From NCBI RefSeq assembly GCF_042660285.1, contig NZ_JBHSTP010000001.1, positions 1,178,001-1,242,000 of the forward strand: DNA of 64,000 nucleotides, in the 5' to 3' direction. Of the stretch, positions 28,341-36,593 are shown piece after piece (the first letter of the stretch is position 1; the number at the start of each line of letters is the position of its first letter). The stretch comes from Luethyella okanaganae. GTDB lineage: Bacteria; Actinomycetota; Actinomycetes; Actinomycetales; Microbacteriaceae. The translations under genes were made by a program, and so were the position numbers. The notes under the pieces are model-generated. The model was given only the letters and a program-made list of their open reading frames with translations. It was not told where the DNA came from and did no database searches.

Positions 28341-28363
28341 TATTCGCAGCTGACGAATGCGCG
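28317..28363 (+). pseudogene. 5' remnant of the TrmH-type methyltransferase gene
   Basis: GTG at 28317 and the first eight codons equal the intact gene at 34499. Then 24 bp present in the intact copy are missing, exactly between two CTCCGAC repeats, and similarity ends near 28363. Confidence 0.85.
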
Positions 28364-28699
28364 ACCCGGTAGCGAGCACGTTGGCGAATTGCCGATACGC
28401 CCTACGAGACCCAGATCGGCCGCTCAGGCACGTAGCTGCACATCGCCGGTCAGGAGGATCCCGGTCGGTCGTGTTTCCTGAGGGGAGCGGCCGTGCGCGC
28501 CGGGTCGAAGGCCTGCTCCAGTTGGAGGTTGTTGCTGCCGCGTTGAGTGCCAGACTCGTGATGCGGTCGCCCCGGGCCGCACCGAGAGCCGCGTGTCTCC
28601 GGGGTTCGCGGAGCTCGTGGCGTATCGTTGACGGCGGACCGTCGCCCAGGGGGCAGACGTTCTATCCTTCTATCCTTGGTCAAGATTCGAGGAGTTGTA
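28364..28699. other. Gene-free left part of the island
   Basis: No supportable gene in this 336-bp stretch. An open minus-strand frame ending at 28450 (tail GTQRGSNNLQLEQAFDP) resembles no family I recognise and overlaps the TetR start. A tandem TTCTATCC pair lies at about 28661-28676, shortly upstream of the TetR gene. Confidence 0.5.
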
Positions 28700-29254
28700 G
28701 TGGCTAAGCTCAGTGACGATGCGAAGGCTGAACGTCGTGATGCCATTGTGACCGCGGCAACGGTGAGATTCGCGAGCCAGGGCTTTCATGCTACGTCGAT
28801 GGCGGAGGTTATCTCTGATTCTGGCCTAGCTGCTGGAACGGTTTATAAGTATTTTGCGAGCAAGGACGATCTGATCGTCGCAACAGCAGAGCGTGCGCTG
28901 AATGGGATTGGTGCCGCGGTTGCAAGCCTTGTCGGCCGCGAATCCATCCCTTCCCCGTCGGAATTCTTGGATGCTGTGCGAGCGTCGCTGCCGTCAGACC
29001 CGTCAGGAACGCTACGTGCTCACCTTGTCTTGCATAGCTGGGCGGAAACGAGCCGGAATCCTCAACTGGCCGAATTAGTCTGTGACCGTTACGAGAAGCT
29101 GATGGCTGCGGTGGGTCCGTTGATCAATGTCTGGCAAGAGCGCGGAGAATTACCACACGACCGTGACAGCGCAGAATCGGGTCGACTGTTGCTGGCCCTC
29201 ATACAAGGGCAGATCGTTCAGGCCGCGATATTCGGGAGTAGGCAACAGCACTGA
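28700..29254 (+). CDS. TetR-family regulator of the island
   Basis: 184 aa from GTG 28700, with GAGGAG upstream; the frame extends further but without TetR sequence. Helix-turn-helix residues about 14-58 (ATVRFASQGFHATSMAEVIS, then AAGTVYKYFASKDDLI). The C-terminal ligand domain is about 120 residues and divergent. Codon use is clearly less GC-rich than in the chromosome around it. It converges on the exporter operon and is the obvious candidate to bind the palindrome at 34029-34044 and to sense the product (inference). Confidence 0.9.
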   Translation: MAKLSDDAKAERRDAIVTAATVRFASQGFHATSMAEVISDSGLAAGTVYKYFASKDDLIVATAERALNGIGAAVASLVGRESIPSPSEFLDAVRASLPSDPSGTLRAHLVLHSWAETSRNPQLAELVCDRYEKLMAAVGPLINVWQERGELPHDRDSAESGRLLLALIQGQIVQAAIFGSRQQH

Positions 29255-29267
29255 CAATCATCAGTGC
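29248..29267. terminator. Hairpin between tetR and the permease gene
   Basis: GCACTGA (29248-29254) and TCAGTGC (29261-29267) make a perfect 7-bp stem with a 6-nt loop between convergent genes; it overlaps the tetR stop codon. Confidence 0.55.
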
Positions 29268-29285
29268 ATGGTGGGGTTGCGTCGC

Positions 29286-31574
29286 CTACTCGATCCCCTT
29301 CAATGCGCTGACCATATCGACTCGCTTGATTCTTCTGCCGAGTAGGATTGTCGTCAGCATAGAGAAGAACACGGCAATCAGCGTCGCGATCCCGATGCTG
29401 ATCAAACTGATCTGGGCTGTGTACTCGAGGCGGGCTGTCGAGAACGTTCCGACATACAACCCGAGGAACCAGTATCCGGCGGGTACACCGACCAACACCC
29501 CCAGAACAGTGGCGACGACGTTCTCTCGGGAAGCCAGCACTCGCAGGTTACGGCCGGTGAATCCCAGCACCTTGAGGGTCGCGTAGTCGCGAACTCGTTC
29601 AGTGAATGCCAGCGCACCGAGGCTGTAGAGAACGATGATCGCAAGGAGGATTGCGAAGACCCGGATCAGCATAAAGATCCCGCCCAGATCTGTCACCATG
29701 TCGGATGCGTTGGTGCGCTGAGTCTCGAGCGTGAGAACGCTCGAGACGTCCGGTCGTTCTCGGAGTTCGCTGAGCGATGTTCCTTCGCCGACGAGGAGCG
29801 TCGTAGGAGCGAATTCTTGCCCGAGGTCTTCCCATGTTTCCCGAGACATGGTGAACCCCTGTGGAGCGCTTCCCTTGATGACTTCCCCGATGGGGAGATC
29901 TATTGTTCCAGCGCCCGCGGGTAGCGTGACTTGCACGGTACCGCCGACGGAAATTCCAAGCCGGTCAGCGGTCGATTCTGTGACCGCGACTATATTCAGG
30001 TCCGCTGGGTTCCCGTCAAGGGTCTCGAGGTGTACGTAGTCGCCATCGTCGAGCACGGTCACGACTCGGTCGAAATCGTCTGAGGAGTCGGTTCGTACGA
30101 CGAGCTGTTGGACCTGCTGCCCGCTGGGTGCAAGAGCATCTAGTTCATCGAGGTCAGCCGAAGGACTAAGCGCAGCACGCGCAGTGTATGTGTTCTCTTC
30201 AAAGAAGGAACTCTCGACCTGCCCGTTCATGCTGTCGGCCATCCCAAAGCCGGCGAACAACAGCATGAGGCTTCCCGCCACTGCAATGATCCCCATACCG
30301 AAGCGGGCCGGGTTTGTGCCGCTGTCGCGCCAGGCCCAACGGCTGCCAAAGCTTGTGCGCTCCCATAGGCCGCGCACCCGTTCAAGGAAGATATGCCGAC
30401 CGCGAGCGATGCCAGGCCGGAGCTGTTCAGCGGGGATGCCGCGAAGTGCAGGCCTCGCGGCGAGGTATGCACCTAGGACGCACACCAGTACGACCACGCC
30501 GAGCACGACCAGCGGGATGAAGGTATACCCGATAGACCAGTTCGGCATCGACAGCATAGTCTGCTGCGTGCTGAGAACATACGTGGAGATCACAGGGGCG
30601 GCCAGAAGGCCGATGAGGGCTCCGAGACCGCCAGCGGCCAGCCCGTACATCGCGAAATGAGTCCCGATCGACCGGGCTGAGAACCCTTGGGACTTCAGTG
30701 CTGCGATTTCCCTGGTCTGCATGTCGACGAGGCGTCGAGTGGACGTGTACATGGCGAGGATAGCCAGTAACACGAAGATGAACGAGAACAAGACGGAGAG
30801 GTTCCGAATCTGATCGACGCGGTCAAACGCAGTGGAGACAGCATCATTGGATGCTCTGTCTGTGACCCTGATCAGGCTGTCGCCTGCAATCGCGACGATC
30901 TGGTCCTGTAGATCATCATTCGGCTGCGTGGCGACTCGTAGCACGGTGGTGCTCGGAGGCGGAGCTGGCAGCTCAGCGAGCTCCCCTTCGGGAAGAAGAG
31001 CGTAACTGTACAGCCCGTGTTCGGGGGCCACCAGCGAGGGCGTGCCTGTGTAATACAGTTTCTCAGACGAGTAGTAGATACCACCGACCGTGAACGAATG
31101 AGCCTGTGCGCCGAGAACAAGGTCGATCGAATCGCCCACCTCAATGCCTTTGTCCTCGGCGAACGGCGCGGCTAGCCAGATGCCGTCACTTTTCGGGGTC
31201 GGGGAAGAGCCCTCAGTGACCACGGGACGCGAGATATCAGACGCGCGGTCACCGAGGACTTCTACCTCAAGAGAGGTGTTGTCGTGGTCCGTTGCCGTGG
31301 CTCGCAGGAATGAGACCTCCTCGACGTCACTCACCCCGTCCAGCGACGCGATAGCTTCGGAGAGCGCTTCGTCTGGGCCCGTTGTCGTCACCCAGATATC
31401 TGCAAGGTTGGTTTCAACGGCGTAGTCGTTGAGCTGCTTGTTCAGGCCGTTCCATGCACCTTCAAGCCCGGTGTAGATCAGTACTGAGAGAAGTGCCATC
31501 AGAAAGACGGCGACAAACTGGGACGCATATCGACGTAGGTCTCGCAGGAGCTTTATGTTGAGATATTTGCTCAC
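29286..31574 (-). CDS. FtsX-family ABC transporter permease
   Basis: 762 aa. First helix near residues 17-37, an extracellular MacB-like domain (about 50-240), three helices of the first FtsX domain (about 255-390, with MQTREIAALKSQGFSARSIG), a second extracellular domain (about 440-620) and a second FtsX domain (ALAFTERVRDYATLKVLGFT) to the C-terminus. This double FtsX layout exports lipids, peptides or macrolide-like compounds, or senses envelope stress. Overlaps the ATPase stop by 4 nt; last gene of the island operon. Confidence 0.92.
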   Translation of the reverse strand: MSKYLNIKLLRDLRRYASQFVAVFLMALLSVLIYTGLEGAWNGLNKQLNDYAVETNLADIWVTTTGPDEALSEAIASLDGVSDVEEVSFLRATATDHDNTSLEVEVLGDRASDISRPVVTEGSSPTPKSDGIWLAAPFAEDKGIEVGDSIDLVLGAQAHSFTVGGIYYSSEKLYYTGTPSLVAPEHGLYSYALLPEGELAELPAPPPSTTVLRVATQPNDDLQDQIVAIAGDSLIRVTDRASNDAVSTAFDRVDQIRNLSVLFSFIFVLLAILAMYTSTRRLVDMQTREIAALKSQGFSARSIGTHFAMYGLAAGGLGALIGLLAAPVISTYVLSTQQTMLSMPNWSIGYTFIPLVVLGVVVLVCVLGAYLAARPALRGIPAEQLRPGIARGRHIFLERVRGLWERTSFGSRWAWRDSGTNPARFGMGIIAVAGSLMLLFAGFGMADSMNGQVESSFFEENTYTARAALSPSADLDELDALAPSGQQVQQLVVRTDSSDDFDRVVTVLDDGDYVHLETLDGNPADLNIVAVTESTADRLGISVGGTVQVTLPAGAGTIDLPIGEVIKGSAPQGFTMSRETWEDLGQEFAPTTLLVGEGTSLSELRERPDVSSVLTLETQRTNASDMVTDLGGIFMLIRVFAILLAIIVLYSLGALAFTERVRDYATLKVLGFTGRNLRVLASRENVVATVLGVLVGVPAGYWFLGLYVGTFSTARLEYTAQISLISIGIATLIAVFFSMLTTILLGRRIKRVDMVSALKGIE

Positions 31575-32272
31575 CAGTCGATCTCCCCTACGGGCACCGG
31601 GACCTGGTATTGGACGTGAGATTGAAGCTGTCCGTCATGAAGTGTGACCGTTGCGTCACCGGCCGCTGCGATGGAGGCGTTGTGGGTGACGACGACGACC
31701 GCAGTGTCTGTTGTATCGGCGATGCTGCGAAGCAGCTCGATCACAGTGCGTCCAGTGCCCGAGTCGAGTGCTCCGGTGGGCTCGTCGCAAAGCAACAGGC
31801 GGGGTCGCTTTGCGATGGCCCGTGCGATGGCAACCCGCTGCATCTGACCGCCAGAGAGCTCGGACGGGAAGGATCGCTCCCTTCCTGCCAGCCCAACGCT
31901 TGCAAGCGCTTCGGCCGGTGACATGGCATCGCGACTGTATTGTGACCCAATGCCGACATTCTCAGCGGCCGTCAGGTTGGGAATGAGGTTGTAGTGCTGG
32001 AAGACAAAGCCGACGTGATCGCGACGGTAGAGCGTAAGTTGACCATCGTTGAAGGTGCTGATCTCCTGATCATCGGCCCAGATCGTTCCCGAGGTGGGAG
32101 TATCCATACCTCCGAGCATGTTCAGTGCGGTGGACTTGCCCGACCCAGACGGCCCTAATACGACGGTCATTTTAGCGGGCTTGATCTCGAAGCTGATGTG
32201 ATCGAGAGCGATGACCTCCTGTTTGCCAACGCTGTACTTTTTGACGACGTTGGTGAGCGAGATGAGTGACAT
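31571..32272 (-). CDS. ABC transporter ATP-binding protein, MacB/LolD type
   Basis: 233 aa with AAAGGAA before the ATG. Walker A GPSGSGKSTALN near residue 40, Q-loop VFQHYNL, signature LSGGQMQRVAIARA, Walker B LLLCDEPTGALD, H-loop VVVTHN. It energises the FtsX permease that overlaps it. Preceded by the P-loop protein with 21 nt between them, so a single message is likely. Confidence 0.95.
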   Translation of the reverse strand: MSLISLTNVVKKYSVGKQEVIALDHISFEIKPAKMTVVLGPSGSGKSTALNMLGGMDTPTSGTIWADDQEISTFNDGQLTLYRRDHVGFVFQHYNLIPNLTAAENVGIGSQYSRDAMSPAEALASVGLAGRERSFPSELSGGQMQRVAIARAIAKRPRLLLCDEPTGALDSGTGRTVIELLRSIADTTDTAVVVVTHNASIAAAGDATVTLHDGQLQSHVQYQVPVPVGEIDW

Positions 32273-32293
32273 GATTCCTTTCCAAGTGGTCGA

Positions 32294-33064
32294 TCAAAGA
32301 CGGAATATGAGTGCCGCGCGTTCACGCAGCATGAGCGGGGTATCTTGTTCGAGAATCCGTTGGGCGACGGCTTCCCGGCTCTGCGCGATTTCCTCCTTCG
32401 CGTCGAAGACCGCTTTGTCGACCGGGCACACGTGAGGCAGTCCTAGGGTGTCGATGATCGTCTGAACCCGCGCCTCGATGGTGCTGCGGACGGTGTGAAC
32501 CTTGAGCCCTAGCGCAGTGAACTCGCCATGGAGGTCTCTGTCGGAAAGAGTGCGGTAGCGCTCTGAGACAGGGCGGTGACCATCGGAGGCCATGTCGAAC
32601 TCGACCGGGAGGTGGACAACGTCGGTGTATGTTTCGCGCGCGTGGAGTCGCGCCATCACGCCGTAGGCCCGCACATATCGCTTCAAGAATGGCAGCGACG
32701 GAATCGTCCAGGCTGCTTTGACGATTTGTTGAAGCACGGGCGCGCCCGGGTTCAGACCGATGCGTGTCCTAACAGCCGCATAAGCCCACTCGTTGAGAAC
32801 CGAGCCGTCGGAGATGAAACCTTCGTCGTAGAGCTCTGTCTCAGCTTTCAGCCGCTCTTCGAGGCGGCGCAATCCGAGCGCCAGGAGTTCCTCCGCACTC
32901 ATGTGATGGAACTTTCGCCCGGGGTACAGTGAGGTTAAAATCTCGCGCGCGGACAACGCGCGTACCAGTGGAATGCCAGTTGCCTTGGAGAGGGCGGTGG
33001 CGGTCGTGGTCTTTCCAGTCGAGTATGTGCCGGATACGACCACGCGAGGGGTCTGCTCCGTCAT
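32294..33064 (-). CDS. AAA_28-like P-loop NTPase (NadR/Ttd14-type)
   Basis: 256 aa from ATG 33064, overlapping the stop of the AvrD-like gene. Walker A SGTYSTGKTTTA near residue 10; DGSVLNEWAY near residue 82 and a basic lid region follow, as in NadR-type kinase domains and Ttd14-like proteins. It may phosphorylate a nucleoside, sugar or lipid-linked substrate, or act as a GTPase. The coupling to the AvrD-like gene suggests that it acts on the same metabolite (inference). Confidence 0.72.
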   Translation of the reverse strand: MTEQTPRVVVSGTYSTGKTTTATALSKATGIPLVRALSAREILTSLYPGRKFHHMSAEELLALGLRRLEERLKAETELYDEGFISDGSVLNEWAYAAVRTRIGLNPGAPVLQQIVKAAWTIPSLPFLKRYVRAYGVMARLHARETYTDVVHLPVEFDMASDGHRPVSERYRTLSDRDLHGEFTALGLKVHTVRSTIEARVQTIIDTLGLPHVCPVDKAVFDAKEEIAQSREAVAQRILEQDTPLMLRERAALIFRL

Positions 33065-33996
33065 GCGTCGCCATCCTTGCTCGGCAGGATGTGTGCGACA
33101 TCGGCAACTGCACTGATACCGCTTCCGGAAGCCGTCAAGCGGAGTGTGCGCCATGCTTGACTGCCGATGGCAACCTCATTGGTTTTCGAAACCTTGACAT
33201 CGATATCGACAAGCTGGCCAACCTTGATCCGTGGTCGTGTGAGGTCGATGTTGAGACGCCGAAGCCAGAAAGTCGCGCTGTCGTCACGAGAGATTTGGTC
33301 GTATTCGTAGGCCATCGTCTGAGCGAGCTGGGCGAGGCACACTATCGCCTCCGAAATTGAGAAGAGTTCGGCATGGGCGGATTGGAACCCCGAAAAGCGA
33401 TAAGAGTGATCATGCCCTACGACGAGCGCGCCGAGCCGAGCTTGCATGGAGCCGGAATCGCAGTCGATGTTGATGTCGCTGATGTGTTGGATTCGACCCT
33501 GCAGGTGTTCAGCGTAGAACTTCGGTCGATCCTCTCTGACCAGCTCAGGAGATCGGCCTACGACGGCCTCGACTGTGAGGGCAAGCTTCATCGTTCCGAC
33601 GACAACAGAGCAGGCGAAGGCTCGGTCCTGCGGCTTCCAATCGATGCGAGCCTCCAGTGGCACCGCGTTCAGATCTTCCGTCGATGCCGTACCGGCCTTG
33701 ATCGATATCGACGTGACGAACAACTTCTCGACGATGACGGGCTCCATGCGGAAGGTCACTTGGAGTGCAAGCCCCGCCAGTGAGACTGCGTCGATGGTGC
33801 TCAGGTGTCGGGAGACGACGCCGGTGTCTTTGGCGGACCAAAGCCCGTCCTGGGTGACGGTGCAGGTTCCGGCGACGCGACCTCTGGGCTGCTCGTCTGG
33901 GGTGAATGAGTAGATAGATCTTCGGTGGCCTTGCCCGAAGTATCGCCCCTTCGGACTTCCCAACGCATGGTCGATTGTGGCGTAGTAGTTCACCAT
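33061..33996 (-). CDS. Probable AvrD-family protein (hotdog-type synthase)
   Basis: 311 aa, the length of Pseudomonas AvrD. Features recalled from that family: N-terminal ID-x3-LG followed by RYFGQGHRR (about 9-26), HLSTIDAVSLA near residue 64, and a C-terminal half that reads like a hotdog domain (AELFSISEAIVCLAQLAQTM, later LRRLNIDLTRPRIKVGQ). AvrD directs synthesis of syringolides by joining an acyl unit to a sugar, a reaction like that of AfsA in butyrolactone synthesis. Family assignment is from memory of motifs and needs a profile search. AGGGGGG precedes the ATG. First gene of the operon. Confidence 0.6.
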   Translation of the reverse strand: MVNYYATIDHALGSPKGRYFGQGHRRSIYSFTPDEQPRGRVAGTCTVTQDGLWSAKDTGVVSRHLSTIDAVSLAGLALQVTFRMEPVIVEKLFVTSISIKAGTASTEDLNAVPLEARIDWKPQDRAFACSVVVGTMKLALTVEAVVGRSPELVREDRPKFYAEHLQGRIQHISDINIDCDSGSMQARLGALVVGHDHSYRFSGFQSAHAELFSISEAIVCLAQLAQTMAYEYDQISRDDSATFWLRRLNIDLTRPRIKVGQLVDIDVKVSKTNEVAIGSQAWRTLRLTASGSGISAVADVAHILPSKDGDA

Positions 33997-34028
33997 GAAT
34001 GATCCGCCCCCCTGCCTAATCCTATTGT

Positions 34029-34044
34029 GAATGAATATTCATTC
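34029..34044. promoter_or_regulatory. Perfect 16-bp palindrome, candidate TetR operator
   Basis: GAATGAATATTCATTC, 33 nt upstream of the AvrD-like start. On the minus strand TAGGAT (34019-34024) is a candidate -10, so the palindrome would lie in the -35/-10 spacer, a classic repressor position. Confidence 0.7.
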
Positions 34045-34294
34045 TTAGAGTAGACTTGGCGACTGCTGCTGTCAAAGTCGGGCCAAAAGAACCTGGTCAC
34101 AAGGCTGCATCCCACCCGGCGTCTCTGGGCTACGGCTATGAAGCGCAGAGCGGGACATCACTACATACGGTTCAGATCACCGACGTGTAGTTTGCGTGTC
34201 CCGACGAGTCCATGCAGATGTCATAGACGCACCCCTAGGCTTATTTGGAAGCCGAACGGTGTGGTCGCGGATGGGGTCGCCTGCGCTGCTCGGC
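34045..34294. other. Gene-free right edge of the island
   Basis: 250 bp between the operator and the right repeat. Open frames are short and without recognisable similarity. Nothing supportable beyond possible upstream promoter sequence of the AvrD-like operon. Confidence 0.5.
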
Positions 34295-34388
34295 GCACCA
34301 CTGTCCTGCGGCCCTCCATGAGGCCGATCACGTGGTCGAGCTGTTCCCTCGTGGCTGTGCTCGACGGTGCCGTGACGTGCGCTGTCAT
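34295..34388 (-). pseudogene. 5' remnant of the sirtuin gene
   Basis: From ATG 34388 the first 31 codons match the sirtuin N-terminus (ending EGRRTVV), then the reading enters unrelated island DNA before the NAD-binding loop. It keeps the sirtuin promoter region, so a short useless message may be made. Confidence 0.88.
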
Positions 34389-34522
34389 GACCGCTCCATC
34401 CTGAGGATACTGATGGGATTCCTTGAGTCCAAGCAATCGCGGTTTCCGGAATGTTTCCGACACTGGCAGTCTGATGTGATCCCGCAGAAAGGCACACCGT
34501 GCACCTGACACGAATCTCCGAC
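34295..34522. repeat. Right copy of the 228-bp direct repeat flanking the island
   Basis: Direct repeat of 28113-28340 with two differences. Here the TrmH side is intact and the sirtuin side stops after about 31 codons. Confidence 0.95.
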
Positions 34523-35302
34523 CTCGGCGCCGACGGCCTCTCCGACTATTCGCAGCTGACGGATGTCGCGTTGCGGCGCAAGGCCGAGCCGGCCGGCGGG
34601 CTCTACATCGCCGAGTCGACCAAGGTCATCGCGCGTGCGCTGGGAGCCGGCCACCGTCCTCGGTCCGTTCTGCTGCAGGAACAGTGGCTGCCGCACGTTG
34701 AGAGGCTCCTGGCGCCGTTCCCCGATGTTCCCGTCTTCGTAGGCGAACCAGCACTGCTCGAGGAGCTGACGGGGTATCACCTGCACCGTGGAGCTCTCGC
34801 CGCGATGCACCGCCCTCCGCTCGCTCCCGCCGCAGACATCGTCCGTGACGCCAGCCGGGTGGTCGTCATCGAGGACATCGTCGACCACACCAACGTCGGC
34901 GCGATCTTCCGCTCGGTCGCGGGCCTCGGTGCCGACGCGGTGCTCGTCACGCCACGGTGTGCGGACCCGCTCTACCGGCGGAGCGTGCGGGTGAGCATGG
35001 GCACGGTCCTGCAGGTTCCGTGGACACGCCTGCCGGAGTGGGACGAGGCCGTTCCGATCCTGCACGACGCCGGATTCCATCTCGCGGCCCTCGCACTCGC
35101 GCCCGACGCCATGGAGCTGGACGCCTTCGCGCGCAACGCCCCGGAACGTCTCGCGATCGTGCTCGGCGCTGAGGGCGATGGTCTCAGCCGACGCGCGCTG
35201 GCCGCAGCAGACACGGTCGTCACGATTCCCATGCTGCACGGCGTCGATTCTCTCAACGTCGCCTCGGCGAGCGCCGTCGCGCTCTATGCGCTCCGGACCT
35301 GA
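34499..35302 (+). CDS. SpoU/TrmH-family rRNA or tRNA 2'-O-methyltransferase
   Basis: 267 aa from GTG 34499 with AAAGG upstream. N-terminal substrate-binding domain (YIAESTKVIARAL), then the SPOUT knot: VVIEDIVDHTNVGAIFRSVA near residue 120, RVSMGTVLQVPW, and the C-terminal knot with LGAEGDGLS and VDSLNVASASAVAL. Uses S-adenosylmethionine to methylate a ribose 2'-OH. Its first codons are duplicated at 28317. Exact RNA target unknown. Confidence 0.9.
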   Translation: MHLTRISDLGADGLSDYSQLTDVALRRKAEPAGGLYIAESTKVIARALGAGHRPRSVLLQEQWLPHVERLLAPFPDVPVFVGEPALLEELTGYHLHRGALAAMHRPPLAPAADIVRDASRVVVIEDIVDHTNVGAIFRSVAGLGADAVLVTPRCADPLYRRSVRVSMGTVLQVPWTRLPEWDEAVPILHDAGFHLAALALAPDAMELDAFARNAPERLAIVLGAEGDGLSRRALAAADTVVTIPMLHGVDSLNVASASAVALYALRT

Positions 35303-35324
35303 GTTTCACCCAGGCCGCCCCGGC

Positions 35325-35330
35325 TAGGAT
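35325..35330 (+). promoter_or_regulatory. -10 box, leaderless promoter of the carboxypeptidase gene
   Basis: TAGGAT ends 6 nt before the GTG at 35337. Confidence 0.45.
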
Positions 35331-35336
35331 TGCCGA

Positions 35337-36581
35337 GTGCCCGCAACTCGACGACGCCAGATCTATCGACGTCGCAGGATCGTCGTCCTCGGCGGTCTCG
35401 CACTGATCCTCGCCGGTGTCGTCTATGCGACGGCCACCCTTCTGGCGCCGCTCCCGGCTACGGCCGTGGCCGTGGCAGAACCTGCACTCTCCGCGCAGCC
35501 GGCCGCTCAGCTCGCGATGCCGGCGTTCGGCGCCACGGCCGTCGGAGCGGTCGGCTTTACCGGCATCCTCGCGAGCAGCGGAGAGCAGGGATCGATGCCG
35601 ATCGCGAGTATCGCCAAGGTGATCACCGCCCTCGTCGTCCTCGAGGCGAAGCCCCTCGCAGCCGGAGAGACCGGGCCTACGATCGAGTACACAGACAGTG
35701 ATGTCGACTATTACTACGAGGTGCTCTCCGAGAACGGCTCGGTCGCTCCCGTCGTCGCCGGTATGACGTTGAGTGAGCGGGACACGCTCACCGCGATGCT
35801 GCTGCCGTCCGCCAACAATTACAGCATCTCCCTCGCCAATTGGGCGTATGGTTCGGTCGACGCCTATCTTGCCGCGGCGAACGCCTGGCTCGCCGCCCAC
35901 GGCCTCACGGCGACGAGTGTCGCCGACACGAGCGGACTCTCGCCGGCGAGCGTGAGCAGCCCGGCCGACCTCGTCGAGATCGGCAAGCTCGCGATCGCGC
36001 ATCCGGTCATCGCTGAGATCGTGGCCCTGCCGAGTGCAGAGCTTCCGACGATCGGCACCGTGGTCAACACGAACAAGATGCTCGGCTTACACGGTGTCGA
36101 CGGCGTGAAGACCGGCACCACCGACGAAGCGGGCGCCTGCCTGCTGTACACGGCCGATTACACGATCGGCATGCGCACGGTGACCGTCGTCGGGGTCACG
36201 CTGGGCGGCGGAACCCATCCGGAACTCGACGACGCCATCGGCGCGCTGCTCGACAGTGTCGCGGCGGGATTCCACGAGGTGCCGCTGGCCAACGCCGGGC
36301 AGGGTTTCGCCGAATTCAGCACGGTATGGGGGCAGACGGCGTCGGCTGTCGCCTCCACAGACGCCAGCGCGCTGCTGTGGTCCGATGCCCCCGCGACGGT
36401 CTCTGTCGTGGTGGAGCCGGTGCTACTCGCCGCGATCGGCGACGAGGTCGGCACTGTCACCTTCACGGTGGGGGAGCAGACGATCGCCGTTCCGCTCATC
36501 GTCGACGAGGAGCTGAGCGACCCGGGACCGTGGTGGCGTATAGGGCATCCAGGGGAGCTGGCTTCGGCCGGATCCTCCTGA
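35337..36581 (+). CDS. D-alanyl-D-alanine carboxypeptidase (low-molecular-weight PBP)
   Basis: 414 aa from GTG. Basic N-terminus and one membrane segment (about 14-36), so the catalytic domain is outside. Penicillin-binding motifs: SIAK (Ser91, Lys94), SAN (158-160) and KTG (258-260). The C-terminal 120 residues form a beta-rich domain as in PBP5/6. It trims the terminal D-Ala of peptidoglycan stem peptides. Confidence 0.9.
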   Translation: MPATRRRQIYRRRRIVVLGGLALILAGVVYATATLLAPLPATAVAVAEPALSAQPAAQLAMPAFGATAVGAVGFTGILASSGEQGSMPIASIAKVITALVVLEAKPLAAGETGPTIEYTDSDVDYYYEVLSENGSVAPVVAGMTLSERDTLTAMLLPSANNYSISLANWAYGSVDAYLAAANAWLAAHGLTATSVADTSGLSPASVSSPADLVEIGKLAIAHPVIAEIVALPSAELPTIGTVVNTNKMLGLHGVDGVKTGTTDEAGACLLYTADYTIGMRTVTVVGVTLGGGTHPELDDAIGALLDSVAAGFHEVPLANAGQGFAEFSTVWGQTASAVASTDASALLWSDAPATVSVVVEPVLLAAIGDEVGTVTFTVGEQTIAVPLIVDEELSDPGPWWRIGHPGELASAGSS

Positions 36582-36593
36582 GCGGACTGCGGA

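Noticed and set aside
28450..28746. Minus-strand frame at the left edge of the island
   Set aside because: It overlaps the TetR start on the other strand, lacks a ribosome site, and its sequence matches no family I know. Only the last 35 codons look mildly protein-like.
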